A DNA stretch of 64,000 bases from Epinephelus fuscoguttatus (Eukaryota > Chordata > Actinopteri > Perciformes > Serranidae): assembly GCF_011397635.1 (NCBI RefSeq), contig NC_064754.1:36399543-36463542 (forward strand). The letters run 5' to 3'. A program made the translations under genes and the position numbers. The first letter of the stretch is position 1. Each line of letters starts with the position of its first letter. Of this stretch, positions 37,374 to 52,300 are shown piece by piece. Under the pieces are notes generated by a model that was given only the letters and a program-made list of their open reading frames with translations, did no database searches and was not told the origin of the DNA.

Positions 37374-40300
37374 CTACATGATGGAGCATGTGAAGCCACA
37401 GCACTCCCTCAGCAGGGTGAGGCCTGTCTTGGTGAAGGGAGAAGAGGTCTGCTGAGCCCTGGGTGGCACCCGTCTGCTTGGTACACCTGAAGCCCAGAGA
37501 AACCATACTGTGCGGAAAAGATGACATACTCTCCAAAAAATGTTGTGGTGTATTGTATTATGTGTATAACTTACTACTAATTGCAAATGGACAAAAAAGT
37601 TCAGCCAAATAATGACTTGACTAAGAGAAGCACAAACAGATATCCTTATTTTCAGATGGGTCAACACCTGGGCCACACTGCCTGTGTGAGCAATGCATGA
37701 CAGCTACCTCACCGAACTGCTGCGGCTCGCACATATGTGGTGCTCACACAGACAGCGTTGCTGCTGGGGCACTGCAGCAGAGCTGCCTGCTGCTGTAGTT
37801 ACTGTATTTCCACAATTAAAATCCAGTACTACATTCATTTTCAGAGCCATGTAAGCCACTGCATTGTCAACAACACGGTCATGACAATATTTCATAATTA
37901 AAAGCCTTGTGTTTACAAATGAAGGGATTTTGCTGATAGATATGTTGTCAGAGGGCTTTTATTTTAAATTGAAACAAATGTTGAGTTAAAAAGAAATATT
38001 TATATTTGTTAATGTCTGTGACAGATAAAGATATTAAAATCTACTGAAAGGCGACATCAGTATGTTTTTTAAAAGACCCTACTGGACATCAACCTGTCTA
38101 TTTTTGCTGAAACCGTGCGTGTCACGGGGAAAAATAGGGAAGAAATAGGCGAGACTCCTATTCTCTAGATGTTCAGCAGCTTAGCAGCCAATAAGCCACA
38201 CCTGAACAACACTGCTCATGCAGACAGTGTGGCTGCTCTAACCTATTAAAACGGCTTCGGGGGGGGGGGGGGGGTTCTGTGATGCATTTCAGTCAAGTCA
38301 CTGGAAAAAACTGTTAACATTGTACATTTCTGCAAACCAAGAATATGTTTTAAACATCACATATCCAGATTGCTAAGGTGAAGTAGTATATGGGCTGACT
38401 TTGTCGGGAGTTGGAGGGTACTGTGGATACGTGTCACCTAGGTGAAACATCTGCCAAGCTGCAGTCCACTGGTTGAGACCAACATATTACAAAACTAGCT
38501 GTTCTTTCGCGATTCATGGCTGTTCATAGTGACTTTTAACCACTGAATGTGAATGTTTCTTAGCGACCTGTAGCTGTTTTTTAGTGCCATGGAAAGCGGT
38601 TGAACTTTAACAAGACTTCACTGCATTTGGGATGGTCCCTGAAAAGGCAATTGTTTTTTAGCAAGACATTGTCATCTTCTCCAGCTGTAACTGTGCTCCA
38701 AAAAATGTTGGTTTTTTTAAGCCCAAACACGATCTTTTCCGAACAATAACCAAGGGGTTTTTGTGCCTAAACCTAACCACATGTTAATCACTATGCTGTT
38801 GAAATGTAAAGAAATGTAAAGAAAGCTGCTACAAAATAACATACAAATGTAACACATATTGTTTGCAGAAACATATAATGCCGACATTTTTTTTCTGGCG
38901 ATTGGGCTGCCCATTTCTATATTACAGTAATTCAAATATATACTGTACATGAATATGTGAAGCTTCATCCTTTAAAGCCCTCAGGAGGAAAACACCTTGA
39001 ACAAGCAACACAACTGATACAAGTAAAAATATTTGCCTCGGCTCATTTCCTCCTAAGCTCCTAAAACCTTGCCACTACTGGTTGATATTTTGATGCAGCA
39101 CAATGTTGCAGCTGTTATGCTTAAATACCTTTCTTCTTCATATTTCTTGGGAATTTGGACTTCAGAAATTCTGCCATTTCTTTATCTTCCTCTTTCTCCC
39201 TGTAAAAATTGAGAAAGATTGATACAGAATACATTAAAATGTGTGTTTACATAAAGCACTTGGACTGCAATATAAAGTCTTCCATCAACTTCTGATCACA
39301 AAAGAGAAGCAGACTCAAAATATATTCTGTTAGGAATCCCTTGTTATGCTGTACAGATGTGTAAATCAAATATGCTTCCTACTTTACACTTACTGGCCAT
39401 CTACTCCACAAGTACCGAATGAACGTTTTAGAGAAGGTTGATTTTAGTTAAGTGGAGAGATGAAACACTTTGCGCCGGATAAGAGACCTAATGCAGTTCT
39501 GGCTGTTAGAAAAGATTAGATGATAAATTCAATTAATCTGGCAGACGCTTTTTGTCTGTTTGGAGATTCTGGGATTGGATAAACATATTCTGCATATTTG
39601 AGTATTTGGATGTTTGTAGGGTCTAGTCAAGTTCTGTACTACTAAATGTATGTAGCAAATACCAGGGCCGTAATTTAACAGTGGAGGGGGTGGACCATTT
39701 TCAATGTATGCCTTCTACACCAAAGCCTCCAGAGGGGTATAGGGAATCTCCCCAGGAGAATTTTTTTAGAAACTTAACATCTAAATTGAGTATTTTTAAA
39801 ACACTTTATGAGATACTGAAACACTTTGTCATTTATTTATGTAATGCCGTAAAAAATGACTCTAGGTGAAAGTTTGTTGAGAGTTTGAGAGACAGATGGA
39901 AGTTTGTCTCAGCTGTTCACTTTAGATCGACCCCAGAGTCACCTCGCTGTTTAGTTTTTAAATTTTACAAAAATAAGGTCATGGATTATGTAACCTTTGC
40001 TCAGCAGTCTCAGCCTAAGTGGTAACCTGTCTGGCCATGACACAAACAAGCGGCGAGTCTCAGTCCTTTGAATCCAGATTTTGAACGTCTTGTCTGTTCA
40101 CCATGCTGTTGATTGGGGGTGTCGTGGTAGGCAACCCGGTCTCTTCTAAGTCGTTGAAATCTGGCGCTTGGGCAGTGACTTGCAGTGTCAGACACCAATG
40201 AAAAAAGCAGTCCTTTAACATGGGCATGATATGCCACCGGTTTCTGTTATAGTTTACCAGCGCCTGGTGGCGTCAGGGGGAAATGCAGTGTGACAAAAAC

Positions 40301-43300
40301 AAAGGTTAAGGTGGCGAAAGTCCTGGGAAAGCGGTGTTTGCGTCCCATAAGATTGTAAAGCCAAACCCTGTTCTTTTTTCCTTAACCTAACTATGTGCTT
40401 TTGTTGCCTTAACCCAACCACGTGTGCTTGTTGTTGAGGGGGAAAAATTGTCACTATGTGGTTTTGTACCGACATATGACATTGCAAGTCATATCTGGAC
40501 CAAAGACCATGACCAAAATTACCTAGCCATGTATGAGCCCACATTAACATACATTTTACTTTACATTTTTTACATTTGTTTGACAACTTTACATTAAGAA
40601 AATATAATGTTCAAGACAACTCGCCTCCCTTTAATAGTTTCCTCTAATGTTTTGTAAAGTGCCCTTTGTATCTATGTGTGGTGAATGAGTCTCAGTATGT
40701 ATCTGGACGGTTTCAACAGGATTTAGACATCTTCTCTTCATCTCCTGCATGAACAAAGCATCGACAGGCAGCAGCAGATTTACTTAGGAGGCTTGGTGCA
40801 CCTGAAAACTGACGAAATAGATGCAAAGTGTTTTGTTTTTTAACCAGTGGCAGCTCCTCTTGCGGTACACCGTGACGCACGCTGACACATCTTTAAATGA
40901 AATGGCTCTCTGCTGTGAGCTCTGCAGTACACAGCACTGTGCCTTAGGAAATGCATCAGTGTTTTAATGGAGTGCAATGGGACGGTTTTGTGGAAGAAAC
41001 ATGCACACAAATGACACTGAACTGAGATACAGCTTCACCAGCATTGGTGACTACAACAGACGTGCCAGTCTGAACCTTAACAGTCATTATCAGAACGTTA
41101 GTGAACTCAGGAACCTGTGATATCAAAAGTCTGTGCTCCTGTGCATGAAAAATACATGCAAGGGCAAAGGATTCCCTACAGCTTTTTTCTGAAAGACTGC
41201 ATGTGCACTGTACCTGGTGACTTTGTATGTGCAGTGAGATTTTTTTTTCTTTTTAATTATTCATTCACAGCCTATGGTGAGAGACGTCCAAAGGACCCCT
41301 CCAGAGCTGTAATGAAACCGTTGAGCTAGAAGCACACCTGAGTCGTTCAAACTCCACATCGTCCACCAGGAAATCTCTGGTCTCGACCAGCTTGTGGATC
41401 TGCTGCAGTAGTTCTTCCTCCTTCTGCCGGTCCTCATTGGACTTGTCATTATCTACAACACAAGACATCTAAGTATCTAGAGTTTATCCCAGATTACCAA
41501 CTTGACAACGAATATAATGGAGAATGAAACAAACAAACAAACAAATAATCAGTTAAACATTCTGGGAAATGTGATTATTATGTTCAGGTTAGATGAGAAT
41601 ATTGATATCACTCTTGTGCTCTTGTGCATTAAAAATTGAAGGTGGAGCCAGGAGGTGATTAGCATGTACACTTTAGTAAAGCACACACATGCTTTAGTGC
41701 TGGAGTCACTGTCCCCCTGCCCTATGGAATGCACGTCTCTTTGTGCTGTTTCAGTACCAGTGTTGGACAGTTGGAAAAATTCAGATTAAAGCAGTCCTTT
41801 CCCACATATTACATATTCTACATCCTAAATCATACAAGTCCTGTTTAATATGTTACATCACCAAAGAAGTCCAAATTTGGCAAAACGTTTCCTTATAGGT
41901 TAGTAGCGCAATGAATTTTAGCTCAAAATGTTCCTGGTTGGGGCATCAGTAGCGTAGTGGATAGTGCCGGTGCCCCATGTACAGAGGCACCTGAACCAAA
42001 CTGTAGTGGCACTCTCTAATTTTAAAGACAGTCTCTCTCTGTACGTACCAATCCCCATACTACCATACTCTATAATATGCTAGAAAAAGATTTAGTATGT
42101 CCACATACATAGTATGTCAAATGCAGTATGCCAAAAATACCAGGTTGTTCTACTGCATCTGGTCTGATTTTGAGGTATGCAAGCCAGCATGCTTTTCGGG
42201 CTACCCTAAGCCACAATCCTCTGCGGAGGGGACGATGTGTCGCATGGACTAAGCTGCAAACAGGTGACAGCTGACAGCCGTCAGAAGTTGCAATGACGGA
42301 TGACAGCGCAATCAAGTAACTGATGACCAGTCGAGTAGTAATAATAGGAATATTGATTGTTTCAGTGAACAAAATAATCATAAATATTACAAACAACAAA
42401 AGGACCTATAACTATAAAAATAACAATACTACAGAGAACTGCAGATGTAACTTCACTGCTGCAAATACAACATGTTGGAATCTACAATCTGTGCCGTTAT
42501 AACTAGTTGAATTACATACATTACAAAGTAACAACAGCAGAGCTCTCTGGTGGACTCATGCCGTTTTGTTTTATCTCCATGGCAATGGATATAAAAGCAA
42601 GAAGGTCAAAGTTCAGGATATAATGTAATGAGAGAGTAGTATGTCCCGATTTTGTTCATACTGCATGCAACAGCACGTACTTTTTAAGGGCAGCTGTAGT
42701 ACCTACTTAAAGTCAAAAGTCACAGTTTCTATATAGAGACTGTGAATTTCTGTGTTTTGATACTTTCACAGTATTTATGTAGCACCTATACCTGCTTTAG
42801 ATAGAAATGGAAATATGACTTTTTATAACATGGGGCCTTTTAAACAGTGCATGTGCAACTTTAAAGCATGCATGCAACTTACTAATGTGCGTGTGCAGTA
42901 ATGTGCATGTGTGATTCATAGCGCATGTATATGCTTTATAAAAGAAATTCCTCTATCACCTCAGCAGCTAACCTAGCTCTCTCCAAAGAAAAACAAAATG
43001 CATACCATTACCTCTAAAGCTGATAAATTAACCTGCTATATCTTGTTTGTTTAATCTGTTCATTAACAGAATTGTAAAAGCAAATCACTGCACAAAACTG
43101 CTTAGTGGACAGATAAACTGATGCTCCTGATACATAGTTTTACACATCATGAGAGTGGCATCAATCTTCTCAACTAATTTTGTCCCTTTTCTTTTGATCT
43201 CCTACCAGTAACCATCAGTATGGAGGCCTTCTACCTGGTATGGACACTAATTTCTGCAGCTCCTTCTTCAGACGCGTGATCTCCTTGCACAGCTGAATGT

Positions 43301-46300
43301 CATCCATCCTTCACAGGCATGACGGAACAAAAGAAACACATAAAAGACTTATGTAAGTGCTCCACATGCTGCTTATCAGTTCACTTTCTACCTTGAAAAG
43401 GGAGAAAAGAGTGGAACCTTGACTCTGCTGCACGGAAAATGAAATTCAAACAGAGAAAGCTTCTTATCGATCTCATATTTCACACAGGAGATGACACAAT
43501 CTTCATTGAGGAGACATCCCTGCGGCGACTCTGAGCCAGATAGCTTTCACTCTTAGTCTGTATCACGCTCTGTCTCTTTCAATGGCCCTTCAACTCAGAG
43601 GATCATCACTGACACTGAGGTGGGGTGGAAGACCCTCTGTACCCTCCTCGTCTGACGGGAGTCAGAGGCCCTCACGTGACCCGGCATCACAGCAACCGAG
43701 TCTTTATTTAGAAACACACACGCAAACAGGCACTCACAGGGTCGCACACGCACTCACACACGTTACACACATTCATCAACGTCAGCAGAGTGAGAGAGCC
43801 TCGCCACCATGCCTCATCTACCTGTCATGTAAGATGCTCTCCACAGACGTGTAGGTGGAGGAATGGCCATGAGGTCTGGAATACAAATGATGCGCTTTAC
43901 TTAACGCTTCAGAAGAGAACACACCTTGTAGTTTGTTTGTCTGTGGAGTGCAGGGGGAGAAAAAAAAACAAGGTGCTTCAGATCGTGACTGTCCATCTCC
44001 ATCCTCTTCCCCTCCACCTCCTCCTCCTCCTTCAGTCTCTTATTCTCCCATTTTATCTGCTTGACTCTTGCTTACTGGCCCACACAAGCCACTCCTCACA
44101 TCCCCCCGCTGTCTGAGCAGCGGACTGCCTATCTTTCAAAGGAGTAGATGAATAAATATCCATGCATTAGCCTGCTTCGCGGAAGCAAAGGTAAAGCCAT
44201 TGAAATTATAATGGAGGCCAGCTCGGGGTGTGATGGAAAGAAATGAGGAGAGGGAATAGACGGCAATGCTGCTGGGAGATGTGTTTCTGATATAGAGGTG
44301 CACTCTAGAATAGTTTAAATGATTCCAACTGCATTTGGTGGGAAAAGTCTGAAGATGGATGCAGTTCACCAGTGAGGTGACAGTTTGCGTGCTCTGCTTT
44401 GTTCTGGCTTGACTAGGTGTCAACTAAAGTATCAAAGTGTCAATTTTTTTGGACTGATTAATAAACTTAATCTTTACTTTTTTCAGGTTTCTCACAGCCA
44501 TCCCACATGTCTGGTGCAGACAGTCGTGGCTGCTAGGTTATGGCAAAAAACTTGATACAGTTATTTTGGTCGGTGGCAAGGTGGATAGTGCTGGCGCCCC
44601 ATGCACAGAGGCATTGCTTCACTGCGGTGGCTGCAGGTTCGGTTCCTGTTTGTGGCCCTTTGCTGCGTGTCAGTCCCCACTCTCTCTCTGTCTCCCCATT
44701 TCACTTAGGGGCCTGTCAATTAAAGGCAAAAAGCCCACAAAAATAATCTGAAATACAAAAAATTGAGATCACAAATATTACAATGATTACAGAGTGACTT
44801 TAGAAACATACATTAATTGAACTTGTGAAGGAAAGCGGTGTGCTGGAGTGAACAGAAAATAAAACAAGAGCACAATAGTGAAACAGAATGCTGCACAATA
44901 ATCATTTAATCTCAATTATGTTGTTTTCATAATAGCCAAAATCATAATTAAAGATAAAATTTGATGAATTGTCCATCCCTACCTTGGACCTAGACTCACA
45001 AGTCAGTCTTTAGACGCTTTGCTTAACTAAAGACTGATGTCTTTCTCCCTGATTTTGTGTTTAGATGGGCGGATACAATTTCAGAGTTTAAAGAAACTCC
45101 CTACGTTGCAGAACCAATAGTAAATCTGCAGGGCGGTCCTTTGGTGGCTCGCTGAGCTCTTGTGCTCGTAAACACAGTCCGACTGGGTATAAAGTTTTAA
45201 ACAAAGTCACTGTAAGTCCTTCATTTCCACAATCTTGTGGACTGAGCACACGTTTGATAAAACAGAGTTAAATCTCTCGGCATCCATTTTCAGGCTCTCT
45301 GTGTGTTTGTTTCCTTGTGGACGAGAAAAGGGGGAGTGCACATTTCCGAGAAGGCGTGTCCTTTTAAAAAATGCAAGAAGCGTTGCTTTGTTGCCGGCCG
45401 TGTCCCCAGACTATCAGAAGGCGGAGATCTCTGATTGTCTGGTGGCAAGACTACCTTGGACCAAACATGACCAAGATGCAGTTGCATTTATGGCATCTTA
45501 AAATGTTTACTCAATTTTTCATGGAAGTTTTGCAGAGATCCTTGGTTAATCTTAATGACTTTGATGGTCCAATTGCCTTTAATCCAACAACACCAATACA
45601 TCAAAATACCCACTTGTCCAAAATAACATCTGCCTGTTAATGTGCTAATGTTAACATTAAAGAGATAGTTCGACATTTTGGCAAATTCGCCTATTGCTGT
45701 AATCCCTATAGTCATATGAGCAGGTACATTACCTTTAATTATCAGTGCCTGTTGTTCTGAGCTCAGTGGGGCAGAGCTGCCTACTGCTCAGCGCACAAAA
45801 TGGAGGTGAACGGTACGGCCCCCTCTCTCCCTCAAAACTAATCAAATACACCATCAAATGACTCCAAAACACCCTTGTGGACAACTTGTAGCTTACACAT
45901 TCACCACGCTATGAAATAAAAATGTAATATTACGAGACAGAGTTGTTTTGAAGCCAAATGCAGAGCCGGAACTACATTCCAGACATACAGTACGTGCTGG
46001 GCGGAGTGATTTCAAACAGCGTATGTTTAGTGCAGTTAGTTGTTCCGAGTATTTGCTTTATGTGTCGTAATGTTACTTAATTATACATTATTATTTCATA
46101 GCGTGGGGAATGCGCAAGCCAATTAAAGGTAATGTACCTACTCATTTGACTATAGGGATTACGGCAATAGGTGAATTTGCCAAAATGTAAGCTGAAAGCA
46201 CAGCTGAGTTTCAATACGGCTTAAACAGATGGAAAGCTGGGTCAGTTCTGATATTGTAGAGCTGAGCCTGAGGTGTCCTAATCGACCACAGCGCAAGGTC

Positions 46301-49300
46301 AGAACACTGATATTAAACAATTCTGCAAAGTCACGGATTATATTCAGTGATAATGATTTGTAACGTCCGGCGCCAACCTATTTTAAAATTCTTTCTTTCT
46401 GTGCATGGTAACTAAGGCTAAGGAAGGATTATGTTATGGTTCAAATAAGTCCAGGCAATTGGTTAAGGTTGGGGAAAGACCATAAAAATAATCCAGGTCT
46501 GTGAAGGGGAGCAAACAGCAGTGTCCGATATGACAGACACATACACACTCAGGGCCCACTGCTTTCTGCTCTGGCACTGAACTCAGACCAGCATTAAACA
46601 TAATTATGCTTTACCATTTTACTGTAAATCTGGAATCTGGTTTGCTATTGCTGGTCCTGTTATGTCTCCAGTATGCACACTGGCTGAGGATGGCATGACA
46701 TCAGATAAAAGCAAGGTGTTGGTGTTGTCGAGCCACTCACATGTATCTGAGCTCTGACTCCCTCCTGACCAGGATGTCTCTGATCCTCTCAATCTTAAAA
46801 AGCTCCCCCTCAATGTCGTCCACGGTGATGGTGGAGTCTGCCATGGACACCACGTCGTCCTCTGAGGGGCAGAGAGAGAGAGGGACAGCTTTTAGTCTTG
46901 CTGAATGTTGCATTAGCCTCTGTACTGAACAAAATGTAACATGTCTGACACAAAAATATTAAAGTACATTGAGATTATTTGCAGTTTGCGGCACACTTCC
47001 TCAACTGACATAACACTGAGGAGCATTTTTTTTTCTTTTTTTTTTTTTGAAATCCAATTTCCAGTATCCACTTTGGCACCGCAGAACAATAACTGTGTAT
47101 GAATATGCATTTTAAACTGTATAAAGAGCTGCAGCAGATGTACTTTGAAATAGCTGCTTGATGAGGAGCAGAGCGTCACAGCCAAATTACCATGTGTCAG
47201 TGGTTGGCACGACTCACACGCCTCTCCCTCCCTCCCTCTCCCTCTAGCTCACACACTCACACACACACACACACAGTGATTAATCGCATAGACCCAGGAT
47301 GGGTCAGCCCAGGAAATAAGCTTCCCCCCAGCATGGCTGTCAGACACACACTGCAGTCCTGTCTACCCTGTCTCTGTATGCTGTAGACAGATACTTCACT
47401 GTTCAGTCATTCAGTGTCAATATTTCGGCAAAACCTAATCAGCCACAGATGTAATCAGCCACACACAGTATGCACAGAATCTTAGGAGATGATTCGCCGT
47501 ACAATCAATTAGTCAACTGACAGAAAATTAATTGGCCACAATTTTGAAAAATTATATCATTGTTTTGGTCATTTATCAAGCAAAAACTCCAAACGTTTCT
47601 GTTTCCAGCTTTCCCAGTGTGAGGATTTTCCCCTTGTTGGACATTTTTCACTATTTACAGACTAAACAACTGATTGATTAACTGAAAAAAAAAATCAATA
47701 AAGTAACTTAGTTGCAGCCCTGCTTCTAAAACACATTTTTAATAGGTGCAAGTAAACAATGTAATCAGTGGTAAACGTAAGCACAGAGGCAGTTACATGT
47801 GACACAGCACCTCACTTGGATAATGAAGAAGTCTCTAATTACTTTTATTATAATTTCAACATTGTAGTTCAAAATCTGACTGTGGAACAACATTACAGAG
47901 GACACATTATGCTCACTTTCAGGTTCATACTACGTATTTTGGGTTTGTACAAGAACATGTTTGCATGCTTTAATGTTCAAGCAACACTTTATTTTCTTAA
48001 TACTCTCTATGCTGGAACACTTGTGTTCACCCTCTGAAATGCTGTTTTAGCACCTGTCTCTTTAATCTCTGTTTAATCATCAATAAAATCTTCTAAACCA
48101 AAATCTTTACAACCAAACGTTCCAACAGGAATATGGTCCAAGACTGGGGAGAAATTAACAACATTGGCAAACAATAATTACAGGTTTCCCTGACATAACA
48201 TGTAGCTACATGTAGCAGTGTAGGCTACATGCAGTATTGTGCATATGACCATATAAGGAAATCTGTCACAAGCTCATGTCAGCTTGTCTCAGAAGTAGAA
48301 AAAAAGTTGGAAACAGAGTATTCAGAATGGTCTGAAGCCTGGGGTTTTTGCTCACATGGACTACTTTACATATGTTAAACTCTTTATTTGAACCTTTGGC
48401 CATGTTTAATATAAACATCCGACACTGTAACATTATACATTTGACAGAAAATAAGGAAAAACATGATAGGTCCCCTATAAGTTAACATTTAGGAAAACTT
48501 AAGAGTGCATTATTCTTGCTAAGGAAAAGAGCCATGTGTGAATCTGAACCACCAGAGTGAAATTAAGGTAGAAAAAAATTTTTGTATCCAACTGAGTTAA
48601 AGACCTTTGTCACTTGTTATAATGATTACCTTTCTGGCTGGGCATCTTTACAATACACACAGCATGTGCTTGGCTAGTGCATTAGACATAATTAGAATAA
48701 ATATACTGCAGGTAATAGTTATATAGTTGTCTCGAGTGTAATCAGAAGTCATTCAACAATTTAAAGTACCCTCCATTTCAGCGTGTTCATAGAAACAACA
48801 GAATGGCTCATAATTATTTCCACAGAACAATGAGACTGTAGTGAATAACCTCTGTAATATTCTCTCACACAAACACAGCAGCTCTGCGTTCAAGCAATTA
48901 AATAATCATATACTGCACAGAGGATGCCTTGATGGCTCAGTGAAAAGTAATATCACACATAATGCAGAGTGTAAATCTGTCTCATTATGCATGTCACTCT
49001 ACCTGCATTTCTCCTTTTATCCTTTCAAATTAAACAGACATTTCATAGTGAAAAGCCAATCCTCAATCTAAAATACAACAAATATGAAACTATACAGTGT
49101 TTGCCAAACACATCTAAGCCACAATGTACAGCACTGTGTGGGCTTGCTCCAAGCTGCTCTGTAATATTTTTTAATGAATCCGACCCAAGGCCCCTGGAAA
49201 TGTTGGTATGAAAGGACATCAAAGCATTTCACACAGTGGCAACTATACACTGTGAGCAGCAGCAGCAGCTGCAATAGAATCATAGCCACCCGTGTATCAA

Positions 49301-52300
49301 ACATTTAACTGCAACCACCTCCAAAAAAAGCATTAGTTTTAGCCATGCAAATCAATATATATGACATTAGATTTAATTTACCCTGAGATCAAGTATGGTT
49401 GACCTTCCTCTGGTAGGTGTTATGACAGTCGGGACTTTACAATGGAAAAAAATCACCCCTGCTTGCTTTCAAATTGTTCTTTTTAGCACTGTAGCGGTCC
49501 TGGATAACTGTCGCCTCCCTGCAGAGAGCTGCACAACATGGGGGCTGAGACAAACATAACAAGGGAGATACCAATACAGCCACCAACTTACAGTCCCTGA
49601 CTCTTCCTGGGGCCCTTAAATCCTCTTTTTACACACAGACCATTACTTAGAAGAGCTCTATGTAATATCTCTATTCTAGTCACATTTAGCCTGGGGCAAG
49701 GTAGGGCTGACTGGGTTCAAAGTGCTGTGAAGACACGTCCTCTGCACTGGCATGAAATCAGGCAGAATAGAAGTGGATCATAACAATTCAAGCTGAGATT
49801 GTATGACTTCGGGGTAGTAGTAAAAGCACCGTGGGAAGCATTAAGCATGCTTGCTGATAATTGCCAGTTTACATGGACTCATACGTATCCCTGCTGGTGT
49901 TACAGCTTTGTTTGGGGGTTTGCAACTGCAGTCTGCATTGTGTGACAGACAAAAACGGTTCCTGATGTACAGACACACATCTTTACACGGACGCTCTGTT
50001 ACTATGACAAATCTGGCTGACGTCAATGTAGCGTCAACACAACCTTGACATCTCAGAGGAGAAAGCACTGAGCGAGGTGTTGCAGCAGGTCTATTTAACT
50101 GTTGATGGGATGAAAACTATAAAAAGACATACATTGAACTATACACCTTCCCATACGTTTCAGAAGTGTAAACTGAAGTCCAGTTAAACTCACTGCACTA
50201 TAAAGTAGCAAATCCGACTGATTTCTAAGGATACTACATTAAAATATTATTTCTTGCTGAAACACAAGACAACTGAAATTTTATTCATTTTGTACAAGAA
50301 AACCAAAATATTCATAATTTCTACGTAAGCAGCTTCTCAAATGGCTACTTGAAGCTAGCTCTGGAAGCGAGTCAATTCTCCAACACATTCTCAGTCCGAC
50401 CTCCTCACATTTTGATGTTTGGTTTCCACGTCCACATACGAAGTGCAAGGTACCCTGGGTGCATTGCTTGTTGACATTCTGGGACACCGTGTCAAGTTCT
50501 GCCTGTTAATTGTCTTCTTTCAAGATACACCTGTTTTCACAGGAAATTTAACGTTTACATACAGTCTCTTTCTACATCGGTGCAACCCCCCAAATTAACT
50601 TTTTTTTTTTTTTACCTTCAACAGCAAACACACATGGTTAGGTTTAGGCAACAAAAGCAAGTGGTTAGGTTTAGGAAAAAAGAACAGGGTTTGGCTTTAG
50701 AATCTAACGGGACACAAACACCACCCTCTTGGGTGAAAGTCGTGGTTTGTTGGACTCATTCACCACCCCTACCACCTGCTCCACTCGCACTTTTGCCGCC
50801 TTAACTTTCATCCTTGTCCCACTGCATTTCCCCCTGATGCCACCGGTTGCTGTTAAACTATAACGGCAACTGGTCACGTATCATGCCGACATTTAAAGAT
50901 GCCTTTTTTCATTGGTTTTTGACACGAAAAGTCACTGCTGGATTTTGATGACTTGGATGAGACCAGGCTCAATCCTCACAGACACTCATGTTAAAATGTC
51001 CAACTTTACAGCAGAAATAAACATGTTTATAGCCTGGTACAAAAAATGGTTTTGATCTCTGTAGCGAATTTCTACCTTAATGACAACTGTACAGGGGGTG
51101 AATTTTTATATAACTCACCTCTTTGCATTTTGTTAATGCTTAAAGTTATGCATAGTTAAGGATGTGTCTGCTTTGGGTGACAGGCTGTCTGTGAGGCATC
51201 ACCACAGTCTGAGTCAGATCCACCCCTCGCTCCTCCACAGCTCCACCCTCTCTTCCAAATATCACTGTCACTTCTGGCTCCAAAATCCAAGATAGTCACG
51301 ACCAAAATGTCAAACTCAAGGATAAAAACAGGAGTCCACAAACCAGTAGGTGATGTCACTGTGGCTAAATCCATTATTTTTACAGTCTGTGTACACTGTT
51401 GTGGTAGTCTATGTCTATGTATGTATACGGTTGTAAAAGGTTAAATGAGCATTTTGTGTCATCTTTTACATTTTAAAGGGATAATGTAGAAATTTATTTA
51501 AAAGCCTAGTGCCAATTAAACGCCGGGCCTCTTTTACTAGCACGGTGTAGCTACAGATTTTGACAAATAAAGGCCTGTCTCAATTAGATTCCCGGTCGGG
51601 TTGCCAAGCAGTTCTTTGGATGTATAAAACTGGGTTGTTGACTACCCACTTGGGCTAACATTAGTTAGCTGTTTAGATCAGACTTATAAATATAAATACT
51701 ATTGACTTTTGTCAATATGGAGATGCTACATACCATTAGCTCAGTTCATTTTATTTTACTGAAACCATGAGCACCAGAGAAGACCGTAATTAATTCAGAT
51801 TTACTGGCATGAAGAAAAACAGGTGGTGACTCCCTTCCTCTGAAGTTGTCATAAAGTCAGAGTATGTGTCCATTCCTCAGTTACCCAGTTAGTTAGTTAT
51901 ATTCCTTTTGTCCATAAGCGTCCACCAATCAAAAGAATCAAAAGGGTTTTTCATGAAAATTAATCAAAGTTATGAACATTGCTTTAACAGGATAAAGTTG
52001 TGTTGTGTCAGTATGCTGGGTGTCGTTATCCTTAGGTGTAGTGAAACAAGTGTCAGAAGATAACACATAATTGATATGTTATTCGAAGCCTACTTTCTAT
52101 ACAAGCAATACTCATACTGGTATAAATGAACAATTGATTGTAATTCCCATCTTTGCTGAGCAATAATTTTGTGTATAAGGAATTAAAAGCCTGTCTCATA
52201 TAGACGCCCATCCCAAATACAAGCCAGTTGAGTCCGGTGATTCAAGCAAATAATAGCCTGGGCTAATTTAAAGGGATTTAAAGGGATTCATGTCATTGCA

